A DNA stretch of 64,000 bases from Lithobates sylvaticus (Eukaryota > Chordata > Amphibia > Anura > Ranidae): positions 600,461,107-600,525,106 of the forward strand of contig CM053026.1 of assembly GCA_028564925.1 (NCBI GenBank), read 5' to 3'. Position 1 is the first letter of the stretch. Every line of letters begins with the position of its first letter. The notes beneath the pieces were generated by a model, which worked only from the letters and a program-made list of their open reading frames with translations, did not search any database and had not been told where the DNA came from. The position numbers and the translations under genes were made by a program. This document shows, one piece after another, positions 54,326 through 64,000 of the stretch.

Positions 54326-54590
54326 AGCCCATGTTCACATCAGGCCGTTTTGACATGTCAAATCGCTGCGTATGGTCAGCAACGAATCGGTGCGATGCCA
54401 ACTTTGCGGCGCCACACTGATTCCTAAAAGTACTTCCTGCACTACGTTTGGCGACTTTGGGGGGCAATTTGAATAGACATCTCTGCATGAACCCGCACAG
54501 ACGTCTGTCAAATCGCCCCCGAAGTCGGACTGAAATGCCAGTTTGAAATCGTGCGAGTTTTCAAACCTGCCCTCAGTGTGAACCTAGGCT
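54326..54590. mobile_element. Short inverted-repeat element ('agcccatgttcacatc')
   Basis: Left 'agcccatgttcacatcagg', right 'cctcagtgtgaacctaggct', inverse with mismatches. Inner 'cgactttggggggcaatttg' and 'aaatcgcccccgaagtcg' also pair. Confidence 0.62.
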
Positions 54591-54639
54591 TAAGTTCACA
54601 GTACTGTTAAAGTGGACACAACAACAAGCCCCCTATGTG

Positions 54640-54950
54640 ATAATGTGATATCGTGGGCAGGTGACAAGTCCTCTTTATGGAGACATTAGGGGTCTGTTAG
54701 ACCTCCAATATCTCCCCTGCCTGCCACTGCAGCTAATCAAGCATGTGCTTGACTGGCTGCATCCTCGGCTACTGCAGCTGTAACCCCAAAAGTACATGGC
54801 GCTTCAGAGTTTGATCAGTGCAAGGGTGGGATCAGCGAATGGAAGTTCCTCTCTTAGTTTTTGCCATTTACCGCAGCCTTCCCCAGAGGAGTCGTTTATA
54901 AACATACCTTGGTAGACAAGGGGTTAAACCTATATTTTAATTTATGTTAA
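54640..54950. mobile_element. Remnant of the 24076-26852 repeat family (right part)
   Basis: 'caagtcctctttatggagac' and the following Cys/Thr-free non-coding block match the 26370-26410 region of the larger copy. The rest of 54951-55992 shows nothing clear. Confidence 0.45.
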
Positions 54951-55992
54951 CATTTATTTTTCAGGTTTCTTAAATATGAAAACCGTGGGCAATTTGTCTA
55001 CTCCCCCCTCCCTTAAAGCGAACTACTGCCTTAGCAGCTAATTATTGCATATTAGTTAATTACTGTAATTGTCGATAATAACTACATCAACTAATATGAA
55101 ATAAAGGGGCTTACAATATTCTGTATTAGTTAATCACCCTCAAGGGTTCTGACAGGTAGTAGAAGACATGTCCCATAATCCTGTGTGGCTGCACAATCAT
55201 AAGCATTAGCATAATAGTAAGGTGAGTGTAAGCAGCATGTCAGCTGCGCTCTTCCTTTTTAACCCTGAGAGTGCCGCAGTAAACTGAAGAAACTTTTTTT
55301 ACAGTTAATACTTTGTGTGTGTGTGTTCTATTATAAATAAAAAGCTCAATGACAGGATTAGCTGTAAAAGCAGTCTAGTGGCTATTTTTTCTTTTAGTAA
55401 AAATGATTCTATACTATTGAACAGGGAAATGCAGGGATACAACAGATTAGAGGAGGAGAGGCGCCCCCTTCCCTGGATCTGATGAGTTTGCAGGGGAAAA
55501 TGCAAGAGATCAGGTAAGTACAGCAGCCAGAGTTGCTTTTTTATTTTTTTAGAACAAGCTGAGGATTGACGTTTCTTTTAAGCCCAAGCTGAAGTTGGAC
55601 GTTAAAAAAATAAAAATAAAATAACCATTTTGCACATAATGGATACGTATGGAAAAGCATTTTTGATTCCCTTAAACTGATTCCTAAGTGCTAACTCTGA
55701 AGTACAGTAACTAATTGCAACCATTTTGGATTCAGGATGTTGAATTCAAACCAGTACCAGATAAATTCTGAGTGGTTACTATTTATTGTAATGCAATACA
55801 TAGCAACTGTGAATAAATGCCATCCATTGCATTTAAGAATAAGCATCAAGAATACTTTCTTGAATAAAACTGCGCATGTAAAATACACTCACAATATTGG
55901 TAAAGTTAATAGCATTCCAGCAGCAGAGGCAATTTATTTTTCCCCTTATCCAAACTAAATAACTGAAAGAAAATTCTTCTGAATGGACATAC

Positions 55993-56089
55993 CATCACTT
56001 TCAAACTCTTCCGAGTAATCTGAATTTTCAACTTCTTCAATAGCCTTCTGTCGGGAAACTCGAGCATTGACTGCCTTCTTTAGCTCATC
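55993..56089 (-). CDS. MAP9: MAP9 coding exon 2 (residues 28-59)
   Basis: A 97-nt exon with acceptor 'ctattttag' and donor 'gatg|gtatgt'. It starts in phase 0 and ends in phase 1. It encodes DELKKAVNARVSRQKAIEEV then ENSDYSEEFESD. Mammalian MAP9 reads DELIRAITARSARQ..SEYSDDFDSD here, an almost block-for-block match including the exon boundary before DEL. Confidence 0.93.
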
Positions 56090-56235
56090 CTAAAATAGAA
56101 AATGAGATTGCATGTTAAATTTCCATGATAATTAAAAGACCTTTCTTTCTCCGCTCTCCAGCAGAGGCAATGCTCAATGAGAAAGCAGAAGTTTTCAACC
56201 ACTGAAACACACACCTACACATAATGTACATATAT

Positions 56236-57438
56236 ACTCACCGGCCACTTTATTAGGTACACCTTACTAGAACCGGGTTGAACCCACTTTTGCCTTCAGA
56301 ACTGCCTTGTTTCTTCCTGGCATAGATTCAACAAGGTGATTGAAACATTCCTCAGAGATTTTGGTCCATATTGATATTATCGCATCACGCAGTTGCTGCA
56401 GATTTGTCAGCTGCACATCCATGATGCGCAATTCCTGTTCCACCACATCCCAAAGGTGCTCTATTGGACTGAGATCTGGTGAATGTGGAGAGCTTTGGAG
56501 TACAGTGAACTCATTGTCAAGTTCAAGAAACCAGTAGTGAGATTATTTGAGCTTTGTAACATGGTGCATTATCCTGCTGGAAGTAGCCATCAGAAGATGG
56601 GTACACCATAGTCATAAAGGGATGGACATGGTCAGCAACAATACTCAGGTAGGCTGTGGCGTTTAAACGATGCTCAATTGGTACTAAAGGGGCCAAAGTG
56701 TGCCACGAAAATATCCCCTACACCATTACACCACCAGAACTAGCCTGAACTGTTGATACAAGGCAGGATGGATCCATGCTTTCATGTTGTTTACGACAAA
56801 TTCTGACCCAACCATCTGAATGTCGCAACTGAAATCGAGACTCATCAGACCAGGCAACATTTGCCCAATCTTCTATTGTCTAATTTTGGCAAGCCTGTGC
56901 GAATTGTAGCCTCAGTTTCCTGTTCTTAGCTGACAGGAGTGGCACCCGGTGTGGTCTTCTGCTGCTAAAGCCCATCTGCTTCAAGGTTCGATGTGTTGTG
57001 CATTCAGAGATGGTATTCTGCATACCTTGGTTGTAATGAGTGGTTATTTGAGTTACTGTTGCCTTTCTATCATCTCAAACTAGTCTGCCCATTCTTCTCT
57101 GACATCAAAAATTTTCCTCCACACAACGGCCACTCACTGGATATTTTTCGGACCATTCTCTGTAAACCCTAGAGATGGTTGTGCATGAAAATCCCAGTAG
57201 ATCAGCAGTTTTGAAATACTCAGACCAGCCCATCTGGCACCAACAACCATGCCACATTCAAAGTCATTTAAATCCCCTTTCTTCAACATTCTGATGCTCG
57301 GTTTGAACTTCAGCAAGTCATCTTCACCATGTTATAGAGCCTAAATGCACTGAGTTGCTGCCATGTGATTGGATGTTTAGCAATTTGTGTTACCAAGCAA
57401 TTGAACAGGTGTACCTAATAAAGGAGCCGGAGAGTGTA
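56236..57438 (-). mobile_element. Tc1-like transposon ('ggccactttattaggtacac' ends), broken
   Basis: Left 'ctcaccggccactttattag' and right 'ggtgtacctaataaaggagc' are inverse terminal repeats next to TA. Minus-strand protein remnants: KKGDLNDFECGMVVGARWAG (HTH start, near 57230-57270) with LSISK, and a 'FTENGPKNIQ' run. The later transposase region can be followed only in pieces, with several stops and frameshifts. Inserted in the MAP9 intron between coding exons 1 and 2. Confidence 0.88.
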
Positions 57439-57852
57439 TATTCCGAAATTAATATACTCTACCTAGTACTGACATGGATATCATCAGGTTTGCAAGTTCC
57501 ACTCATAGTGTGCACAAAAGGTGATTTTGGAACTTGTACATCAAGCGAAAGACACCCCCTCTAAATTTAGCAAAATATGGTCTTGCTGGTTACCATTCGT
57601 TGTGATGGACGAATACACGCAAGCTATGACTTGAAATAACCTCGGGAGTTGTGGTAGGGAAAAGAGGTAGGTAGCATTCTGGACTCACCTCCCCCTTTCC
57701 CTTTCCTCAGTATACTACTGAAAGACAACTAAATAGCCCTTAGTCACCCTCCCTAAGATACCACCACCACCCCTCCCCCTGTACACCCCCCACTCATATT
57801 TTTCTCTATCCCCACATCAGAGCCTAGCTACATTACTCAATTATAAGAACTA

Positions 57853-57855
<3 letters not shown>

Positions 57856-57933
<78 letters not shown>
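57856..57933. repeat. (TA)n microsatellite
   Basis: About 38 TA units. The neighbouring 57439-58139 is otherwise unremarkable. Confidence 0.95.
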
Positions 57934-57934
<1 letters not shown>

Positions 57935-58139
57935 TGTACCATCCGTATATTTATTACAGTGGCTGAGTCTGCATTTATGCTTTCATCTATTATGTCTTTT
58001 ATACCCACAATAAAAAAAAATTGATTTTGGAGGTATAATTTTCAGAATTTGAGAAACACTTGCAATATTTGATAAAGTAGCATTCCACGTACATTTTTGC
58101 TTCAAGTTTTACAGGATATTAAAAAAGGAAGAAACTCAC

Positions 58140-58220
58140 CTGGAATGAAGTTCTTTTTGTTGTCTTGGGACTCTTTGTGTATGCCAGAAAAGTGGTGAAG
58201 TTCTCCTCGTCCTCATCCAT
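58140..58220 (-). CDS. MAP9: MAP9 coding exon 1 with start codon (residues 1-27)
   Basis: MAP9 is a microtubule- and spindle-associated protein. This 81-nt coding part starts at ATG (58218-58220) and encodes MDEDEENFTTFLAYTKSPKT then TKRTSFQ, with donor 'cag|gtgagt' in phase 0. Human MAP9 starts MSDEVFSTTLAYTKSPKVTKRTTFQ, so the LAYTKSPK.TKRT.FQ block and the exon end coincide, fixing both gene and start. Upstream, the exon continues as 5' UTR to a likely acceptor at 58306-58308. Confidence 0.95.
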
Positions 58221-58305
58221 TCTGGAAAGTCAGATCAAGCTCTGCAGTGGAATATGTGCTTTACTCCTCACTCAATTCGTTTTTTCTTCATTAGACATGG
58301 TGGTA
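58221..58305 (-). other. MAP9: Probable MAP9 5' UTR part of exon, with short upstream ORF
   Basis: On the minus strand a T-rich tract ends 'tttttttatacag', a good acceptor, giving an 85-nt leader before the start codon. It includes an upstream ATG (58296-58298, preceded by accacc) with an 8-codon frame ending in TGA at 58272-58274. Other acceptors (for example 'cactgcag') are possible. Confidence 0.5.
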
Positions 58306-58571
58306 CTGTATAAAAAAAATTATACAAAATCTAAAGTGGCAATTACATATTAGTTCTGATACAGTGGCATACGTGGCCTGGGTTCTCTCTCTACTCTGCA
58401 GAAGCTTTAGCTTCACTGACTGCCTCTGCTGACGGACCTCCGCCAACCTCTTCCATTCAGAGAACAGATTCTCTGCTGCTCTACTATAGTGAGGGCAGAG
58501 GGTTACAGATCCCATACAAGGTCTGCTTGTTGGGTCAAAAATGTATATGCAAAATTATTATCTACCATACT

Positions 58572-58745
<174 letters not shown>

Positions 58746-59129
58746 ATTATATTATTAATTGTTGTCCCCCCAAGACCTGCCCATTACAAATAAAGGAAAA
58801 ATGCAAAATACACTATACATTCCTATTAAACCAAAAGTTTCACTGTTTTTTTTTTTTTTATGCAAATTTATAAACATTCTTCCACAAGCTCAATATTACC
58901 ACGCTTGCATATGTGCAAGCTCGGATTTTGCTCTGATGCAGCAAGCTATTGGCAGAAAACTTCCAAAGCAACCAGCACATTTTTCCCTAATATTCTAAAT
59001 CTACATTATAACATGGAATAAGCAGGGTTGCATAAGGGTGTAGGTGACTTGTTATAACCATCAACTGTGTGTAACTAAGACTGGCAAATGTTATTGTTGT
59101 TTCCGTGTGTGTATGTGTACAAATGAGCA

Positions 59130-59632
59130 CAGACATCCCAAGTCTCCCATGAGTCGCGGGAGTCTCCCGCATTTAGCTGCGGGCTCACGGACACCCGCGA
59201 GCGCCCTGGGTGATCTCCTGGCTGGGTCTGTCACTCAGCCACAGACAGAAGACAGAGCAGTCCGAGCGGCCGAATGGAGTATGGCCGTGGTGGCCGCTTG
59301 GGCTGCTCTGTCTTCTGTCTGTGGCTGAGTGACAGGCGGATGTGATGACATCCCCGTCTGTGCGAAGTGGAGGACTGTAAGAAAATCCTGCCTCCTAGAC
59401 AGACGGAAAACTGATCCAATCATACATTGAATCAGTGTGACGTGTATCATAGGAAGAGAGTTTTTCTTACAGTTTCCGCTGGGATATTCAAATCCGTTTC
59501 AGAGCTCTGTGTGATCAGGCTGTATTCCATGGGCACTGGTATAGCGGCATTTAATTGGGGGGGGAGGGGTGGGTCTTTTCTGGAGTGAAGCGTCACCTCC
59601 CTAAAATGAGTTTTTGCAGGTTGGGATGTCTG
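59130..59632. mobile_element. Fold-back DNA element with 6-bp target duplication
   Basis: Ends 'cagacatcccaa' and 'ttgggatgtctg' are inverse; tgagca flanks both sides (59124-59129, 59633-59638). The centre (59228-59335) is a hairpin with 33 perfectly paired bases per arm, extended to about 44. Short purine-rich right part. Superfamily undecided. Confidence 0.65.
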
Positions 59633-59705
59633 TGAGCAATATACACAGAGCCATTTCAACTCTAGGAATGTATGGACTTTAAAACATGTGCTGGCTTATA
59701 AGGGG

Positions 59706-60194
59706 TTAAAGGATAGGTTCACCTTTACCAACATGTCACATATTACACCCATATTTAGAGTGTAACATGTTGGTAATCATCAGCCCCCTCACCCCCAGAA
59801 ACCTTTCCCCTGTCTAAGCAGCCACTGTAATTTAAAATTGTTGTGGCTGTGCAGGGCTCCAGCCACACAACTGTGTCATTCATTCACAGCAATCTGTGAA
59901 TGAATAACTACAAGTCCTGTCTGCCACCATGGCAGACAGACTTGTAGTTCTCAACTGACTACAAGCACACTACTAGTATAAAACTATTATCAAATATTTT
60001 CACTACGAGCTCATAGTCTGTTAACACTTACTGCAGCTCAGTAACTGTATGCCCATACAGAGGTATGGGCACTTGCAATCCACTAATCACAGGTGCAATG
60101 CTTTGCAGGCTCCTGTATCCAAAAATTATAAATGCACATATTTTTCTACCTGCATGTGTATTTTTTTTTCCCAAAGGTAAACTTACCCTTCAAA
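59706..60194. mobile_element. TTAAAGGATAGGTTCACC-type short element
   Basis: Left 'ttaaaggataggttcacctt', right 'aaaggtaaacttacccttcaa', with the same 'gtgtaacatgttggtaat' inner motif as 26849-27301. Inner pairing of 'gactacaagcac' and 'ctacaagtcc' segments. Confidence 0.78.
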
Positions 60195-60670
60195 TCCATG
60201 AAGCTGTAAGCCACCTTGTGGTCTTATCTTCTTTACTTACAATTTAAACTATTACAGAGTGCCTGGAGTACAGCTATTGCTAGCTCTGACAAAAGATGCA
60301 GATCTGCTACACAGCAACCACTCTGCCCACCACTTCCATCCATTGCCCAATCAAAATATACTTCATATTTTGAAAATGGGTTTACATAATACAAAGTACT
60401 GTGTGTTTTAATCCGATTCGATCCTCCAGAAAGATGGAAAATAGGGTCACCATCTATCTGGATTTCACGGACAGAATCGGATAGCAGCGGACATGTTACC
60501 GCTGTCATCTGCCACTCCATCTGATTAGAAAGCCTGTGTGAAAGGGGCCTTAGGAAAAAGAGGGACAGATAGATCAGGCTGCACAACAGGGGCAGTTTTG
60601 AGCTCTGTTTTGGTATGATGGTATCGATAGAGGACCAGGAATCTTTAGACCTGGGGGGGGGGGGGGGGGG

Positions 60671-60704
<34 letters not shown>

Positions 60705-61433
60705 TTCGCAACCGAGTGGCCTTTGGACTTCTGCGTGCTGAAGTGTCCCATGATGCCGCAGTGATTGGTGGGCATAGCCTCATCAGTGCCCATCAGCGCA
60801 GCCTCAAATGTGCCCATCAGTGCAGCCTCATGAGTGAAAGGTGGGTGCTCCTATAGGACAAATGTGGCACACACTGTCACATCTTCCAGCATTAGCTTTC
60901 TCTCTGGCTCTCTACATTTGATCACATGACATCTCAAAGCTGCAAAGGAAGTCCTTACTAGAAGACTTTCTTCTGTCAGAGGCTGTGATCACAGGTCTGG
61001 ATAGGGAGCAGGGAGATGAATACTGCCCAGGAAGTCTCACTGATTGTGGATGTGGTGATGGTGTTTGAATGGCAGAGAGGGGGATCTCCACTCAGATATC
61101 ATCACCCCCCAGCTCAGCCATGACTGGCATGGTGCCATGTGTTGGATGTCCTAGCACTTAGTGAGGTTGTGTGTAGTGTGAAGTAGGGATCCACACAGAC
61201 TGTCCTGCAATGAATTGCCATGTATGAGCACTAAGTGTCATCATATATCCCGGATAAGGTTGTACACAGGTGTCCCCTGTCATCGGGGTGACTGAGATCC
61301 CCTGACATCCGATCGGTGGGGGTAGAACCCCAGCACAGGCTCTGGATGCATACTTCTTAGAATGCGTACACTGACCTCCATGATTCCACACATAGACTCT
61401 TCCCTTTCCTCCCCATTCCTCGCCATACCTCAC
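60195..61433. other. First MAP9 intron: G-tract and minisatellite
   Basis: A G-tract of about 50 bases with one A (60652-60702). About 28-bp minisatellite units ('gtgcccatcagtgcagcctc' type) in about three copies at 60781-60833. A right end of a short element 'gtgtgaaaggggcctta' near 60536-60552. No gene seen. Confidence 0.6.
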
Positions 61434-61620
61434 CCTCCTCTGTGTATCCAGCTGTCTCCTTTCCGGTGTACCGGGGGCTCGATCCTCTTCACACAGAAAC
61501 CCAAAGACTGGAGAAGCGGCTTTGGTTGCTAAGCGATCACGTATACGTACGTAAAAGACGTCAGTCGTGCGTCTTGGGAGAAGCGATCAAGAAAGTGACG
61601 TCGGGGGCGGGGCTTGGCGG
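61434..61620 (-). promoter_or_regulatory. MAP9: Probable MAP9 promoter and non-coding first exon
   Basis: CpG-rich, unlike the flanks. X-box ATCGCTTAGCAAC on the minus strand (61525-61537) fits the RFX consensus RYYNYY-N-RRNRAC. CRE-like gacgtcag is at 61558-61565 and tgacgtcg at 61596-61603, with a GC box gggggcgggg at 61603-61612. Leftward, a donor 'gagg|gtgagg' ends a candidate non-coding exon at 61434. RFX X-boxes mark cilium-related genes, so ciliary regulation of this gene is plausible but inferred. The transcription start is not determinable here. Confidence 0.55.
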
Positions 61621-61744
61621 TATCGTCCGTGTGGGTCTTCCTGTACACACACTTGGGACAGGATGTATACACAACGCTGTGGAGTGGTTATAGAGGGAGG
61701 ATGAGGTGCACAGGGGTTCTTTGAAACCGTACATAGTGTGGTTA

Positions 61745-61746
<2 letters not shown>

Positions 61747-61797
<51 letters not shown>
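61747..61797. repeat. (TA)n microsatellite
   Basis: About 25 TA units just upstream of the promoter block. Confidence 0.95.
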
Positions 61798-61944
61798 CAC
61801 TGCTCTGTATTGTAGTGCAATGTGTTTTAGGCATTTTTACCTGACCTGATCAAGAAGTAATGAATGAAGCGTACACGTGGTGCGAACTCTTGTAAAATGT
61901 AAAACCTTTTAAAACACGTGTGCAATTCTTAACAGAATTGGCTG

Positions 61945-62085
61945 TATGCAATCTATAGAACACTCAAGCACAGCCTCTTTCGAACAAGCTGGGTGCAATC
62001 TATTTTTTAGGACAGGCTGGGTGCAATCTATTTTTTAGGATAGGCTGGGTGCAATATATAGAACAAGCTGGGCGCAAGGGACATA
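61945..62085. repeat. Short tandem units of about 28 bp
   Basis: 'aggctgggtgcaatctattt' repeats about four times with decay, ending where the larger array starts. Confidence 0.75.
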
Positions 62086-62099
62086 CTAAAAGGAATGAT

Positions 62100-63700
62100 G
62101 GAATGCCCATAGACTTTAACAGGGAGATGGAATGCCCATAGAGGATAATGGAACAAAGTGGAATGCCCATAGAGAATAATGGAAAAATAATTAAATTAGT
62201 GAGAGAGTTTTTTTTTTTTTTGAAAACCTACTTTTAAATATCAGTGGCCATGTTTAATATTGAGATTAGGTGGTATTATTATTGTTTTTATGCCATAACA
62301 AAGGTAAATGACAGAAGGGAATGTCCATAGAGTATAATGGGAAGCAAAATATGAACTCATTTGCACGCAGATCTTGGAGACATAGGGATTTCACCTTTCC
62401 CACAGTTGTTCCTCATGTAGAATAGATTGTAAGATTGAGATTATTTGGGATTACAGCTGTTTTCCATGGACAGATATAAAAGAATTCCAAGTGTATAATG
62501 GGATGCAAAATGGGACCTGGAATCAAAACCAATCAACATATCAGATTAATCCTTGGCAGACATACTCTCCATGTTGAGTGCCAATGTTTCAAATTGAGAT
62601 GATATGGGATTAGTATTGTATTCTATGGAATGACAAAGGTGAATGACAGAAGGGAATGCCCATAAAGTATAATGGAAAGCAAAATATAAACTTTTTTGAA
62701 GGCAAATCTGAGAGACATAGCAATTTATTCTTTCCCACAGATGTTCCTCAAGTAGAGTAGCAGATTGAAATTATTTGGGATTACAGCTGTTTTCTATGGA
62801 ATGATAGAAAAGAATGGCCATAGGGTATAATGGGAAGCAAGATGTGACCCGGAGTCAAAACCAATTAACATATCAGATCAATCTTTAGCAGACATACTTT
62901 CTATGTTCAGTAATGATGTTCAAAAATGAAAAGAAGCGGGATTATTATTGTTTTCTATGGAATGACAAAGGTGAATGATGGAAGGGAATGCCCATAGAGT
63001 ATAATGGGAAGCAAAATAAAAACTTGTTTGCAGGCAAATCTGAGAGACATAGTGATTTATCCTTTCCCACAGGTGTTCCTCAAGTAGAGTAGCAGATTGT
63101 AAGATTGAGATTATTTGGGATTAAAGCTGTTTTCTATGGAATGACAGATAAATGTTAGAAAGGAATGCCCATAGAGTATAATGGGAAGCAAGATGTGACC
63201 CGGAGTCAAAACCATTCACCATACCAAATGAATCTTTAGCAGACATACTCTCCATGTCCACTGGCGATGTTTGAAAATTGAGATGAAGTGGAATTATTAT
63301 TGTTTTCCATTGAAATGACAAGGCTGAATGACAGAAAGCAATGCCCATAGAGTATAATGGAAAGCAAGATGTCACCTAGAGTCAGAACCATTGGTCATAT
63401 CAGATCAATCTCTAGCAGACATACTCTCTATCTTCAGTGATTTTCAAAATTTAGATGAAGCGGGATTATTATTGTTTTCTATGGAATGACAAAGGTGAAT
63501 GACAGAAGGGAATGCCCATAGAGTATAATGGGAAGCAAGCTACAAACTAGTTTGCAGGAAAATTGAGAGACATAGCAACTTTACCTTTCCCACAGTTGTT
63601 CCTCAAGTAGAGTAGCCGATAGTAAGATTTAGATAATTTGGGATTATTGCTGTCTTCTATAGAATAACAGATGAATGACAGAAAGGAATGCCCATAGACT
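62100..63700. repeat. Satellite-like array, about 170-bp monomers in A/B order
   Basis: A 'gaatgcccatagagtataat' landmark recurs near 62319, 62475, 62654, 62812, 62986, 63163, 63338, 63509 and 63685. Spacing is 156-179. Type A units continue 'gcaaaatatgaac' then 'tttcccacagttgttcctca'; type B units continue 'gcaagatgtgacc' then 'atatcagatcaatctttagc'. Order is A B A B A B B A. A related 'catagactttaacagggaga' block stands at both ends (near 62107 and 63693). No coding sense in any frame. Confidence 0.85.
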
Positions 63701-64000
63701 TTAACAGGGAGATGGAGCGATCACGTGGTAAATGGCTGCTGTCAGCGACCATTTAACGTGATCCATGATGCGCCGGGTCCGGTCACTGATACTCCTGTGT
63801 GTGCGCGCCTGCGATTCTGGGAGGACGTCATAGTAGGCCGTCCCTGAGTTATCGTGCCACGCTGTAGCCATCATTTGGCAATAGCGCAGTTGTTAAAGGG
63901 TTAAATCAAGGTGTGACACTTATGCAGTGTAGCCAGAATACTTCTTTTAAGATTGCATCCAATGGGGACCTCCTCAATTTTGCAAAAAACATACATCAAA
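63701..64000. other. GC-rich fragment, probably a TTAA-type repeat end
   Basis: 'gatcacgtggtaaatggctg' and 'gttaaagggttaaatcaagg' resemble the GC-rich right parts of TTAACCACTT-type elements. It cuts into the end of the array. Classification weak. Confidence 0.35.

Noticed and set aside
58360-58510. Minus-strand frame ENLFSEWKRLAEVRQQRQSV as an additional MAP9 exon
   Set aside because: No match to the MAP9 N-terminus, which starts cleanly at 58220. It might be untranslated exon, but splice sites are not convincing.
60233-60817. 194-residue minus-strand open frame with a long proline stretch
   Set aside because: Proline comes from the G-tract, and the remainder has no family features. Length is explained by low-complexity sequence without stops.
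62100-63700. CRISPR-like array
   Set aside because: Units are 156-179 bp of continuous tandem repeat with no short repeat/unique spacer pattern, and the DNA is vertebrate.

Overview
The window is vertebrate nuclear DNA, most likely from a ranid (true) frog. It is AT-rich and intron-dominated. It is crowded with Tc1/mariner transposons, Penelope-like retroelements, one L1-like LINE and many short inverted-repeat elements of types I recognise from ranid genomes, such as TTAA-flanked repeats beginning TTAACCACTT and 'cgtacacacg' elements. The species call is inference from repeat content.

The host content is the 5' part of one gene on the minus strand, which I identify as MAP9 (microtubule-associated protein 9, also ASAP). 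Six coding exons lie at 58140-58220, 55993-56089, 52798-53085, 34954-35147, 28874-28988 and 11068-11279. Every junction has AG/GT splice sites and matching phase. Together they encode the first 329 residues, from a start codon whose protein matches the MAP9 N-terminus. A non-coding first exon and a CpG-rich promoter with an RFX X-box, CRE-like sites and a GC box sit near 61.43-61.61 kb. The remaining MAP9 exons should lie to the left of base 1. No other host gene was found.

Region by region: 1-4.7 kb holds broken Tc1 copies and inverted-repeat elements. 5.1-10.4 kb is a Penelope-like element (broken RT plus GIY-YIG reading frames, CpG-rich promoter-like block, hammerhead-ribozyme motif) interrupted by a Tc1 element with an uninterrupted 340-residue transposase. 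12.3-14.8 kb has nested short elements with clear target-site duplications. 16.8-22.9 kb is a second Penelope copy with inverted terminal arms, broken by a Tc1 that was itself hit twice at neighbouring TTAA sites. 24.1-28.4 kb is TTAA-type repeats with a second copy of the 8.5-kb Tc1 family. 39.7-45.5 kb is a nearly full-length L1-like LINE. 46-55 kb has more short elements, a Penelope-tail fragment and another Tc1. 59-64 kb contains a long fold-back element, G-tracts and a satellite-like array of about 170-bp units with A/B alternation.

The elements and the gene do not form a pathway. The gene's two largest introns (about 17.6 kb each) are mostly transposon-derived. The most notable signals are the hammerhead motifs in Penelope tails, the apparently intact Tc1 transposase with IR/DR ends, the stacked insertions that date one another, and the structured tandem array at the right edge.
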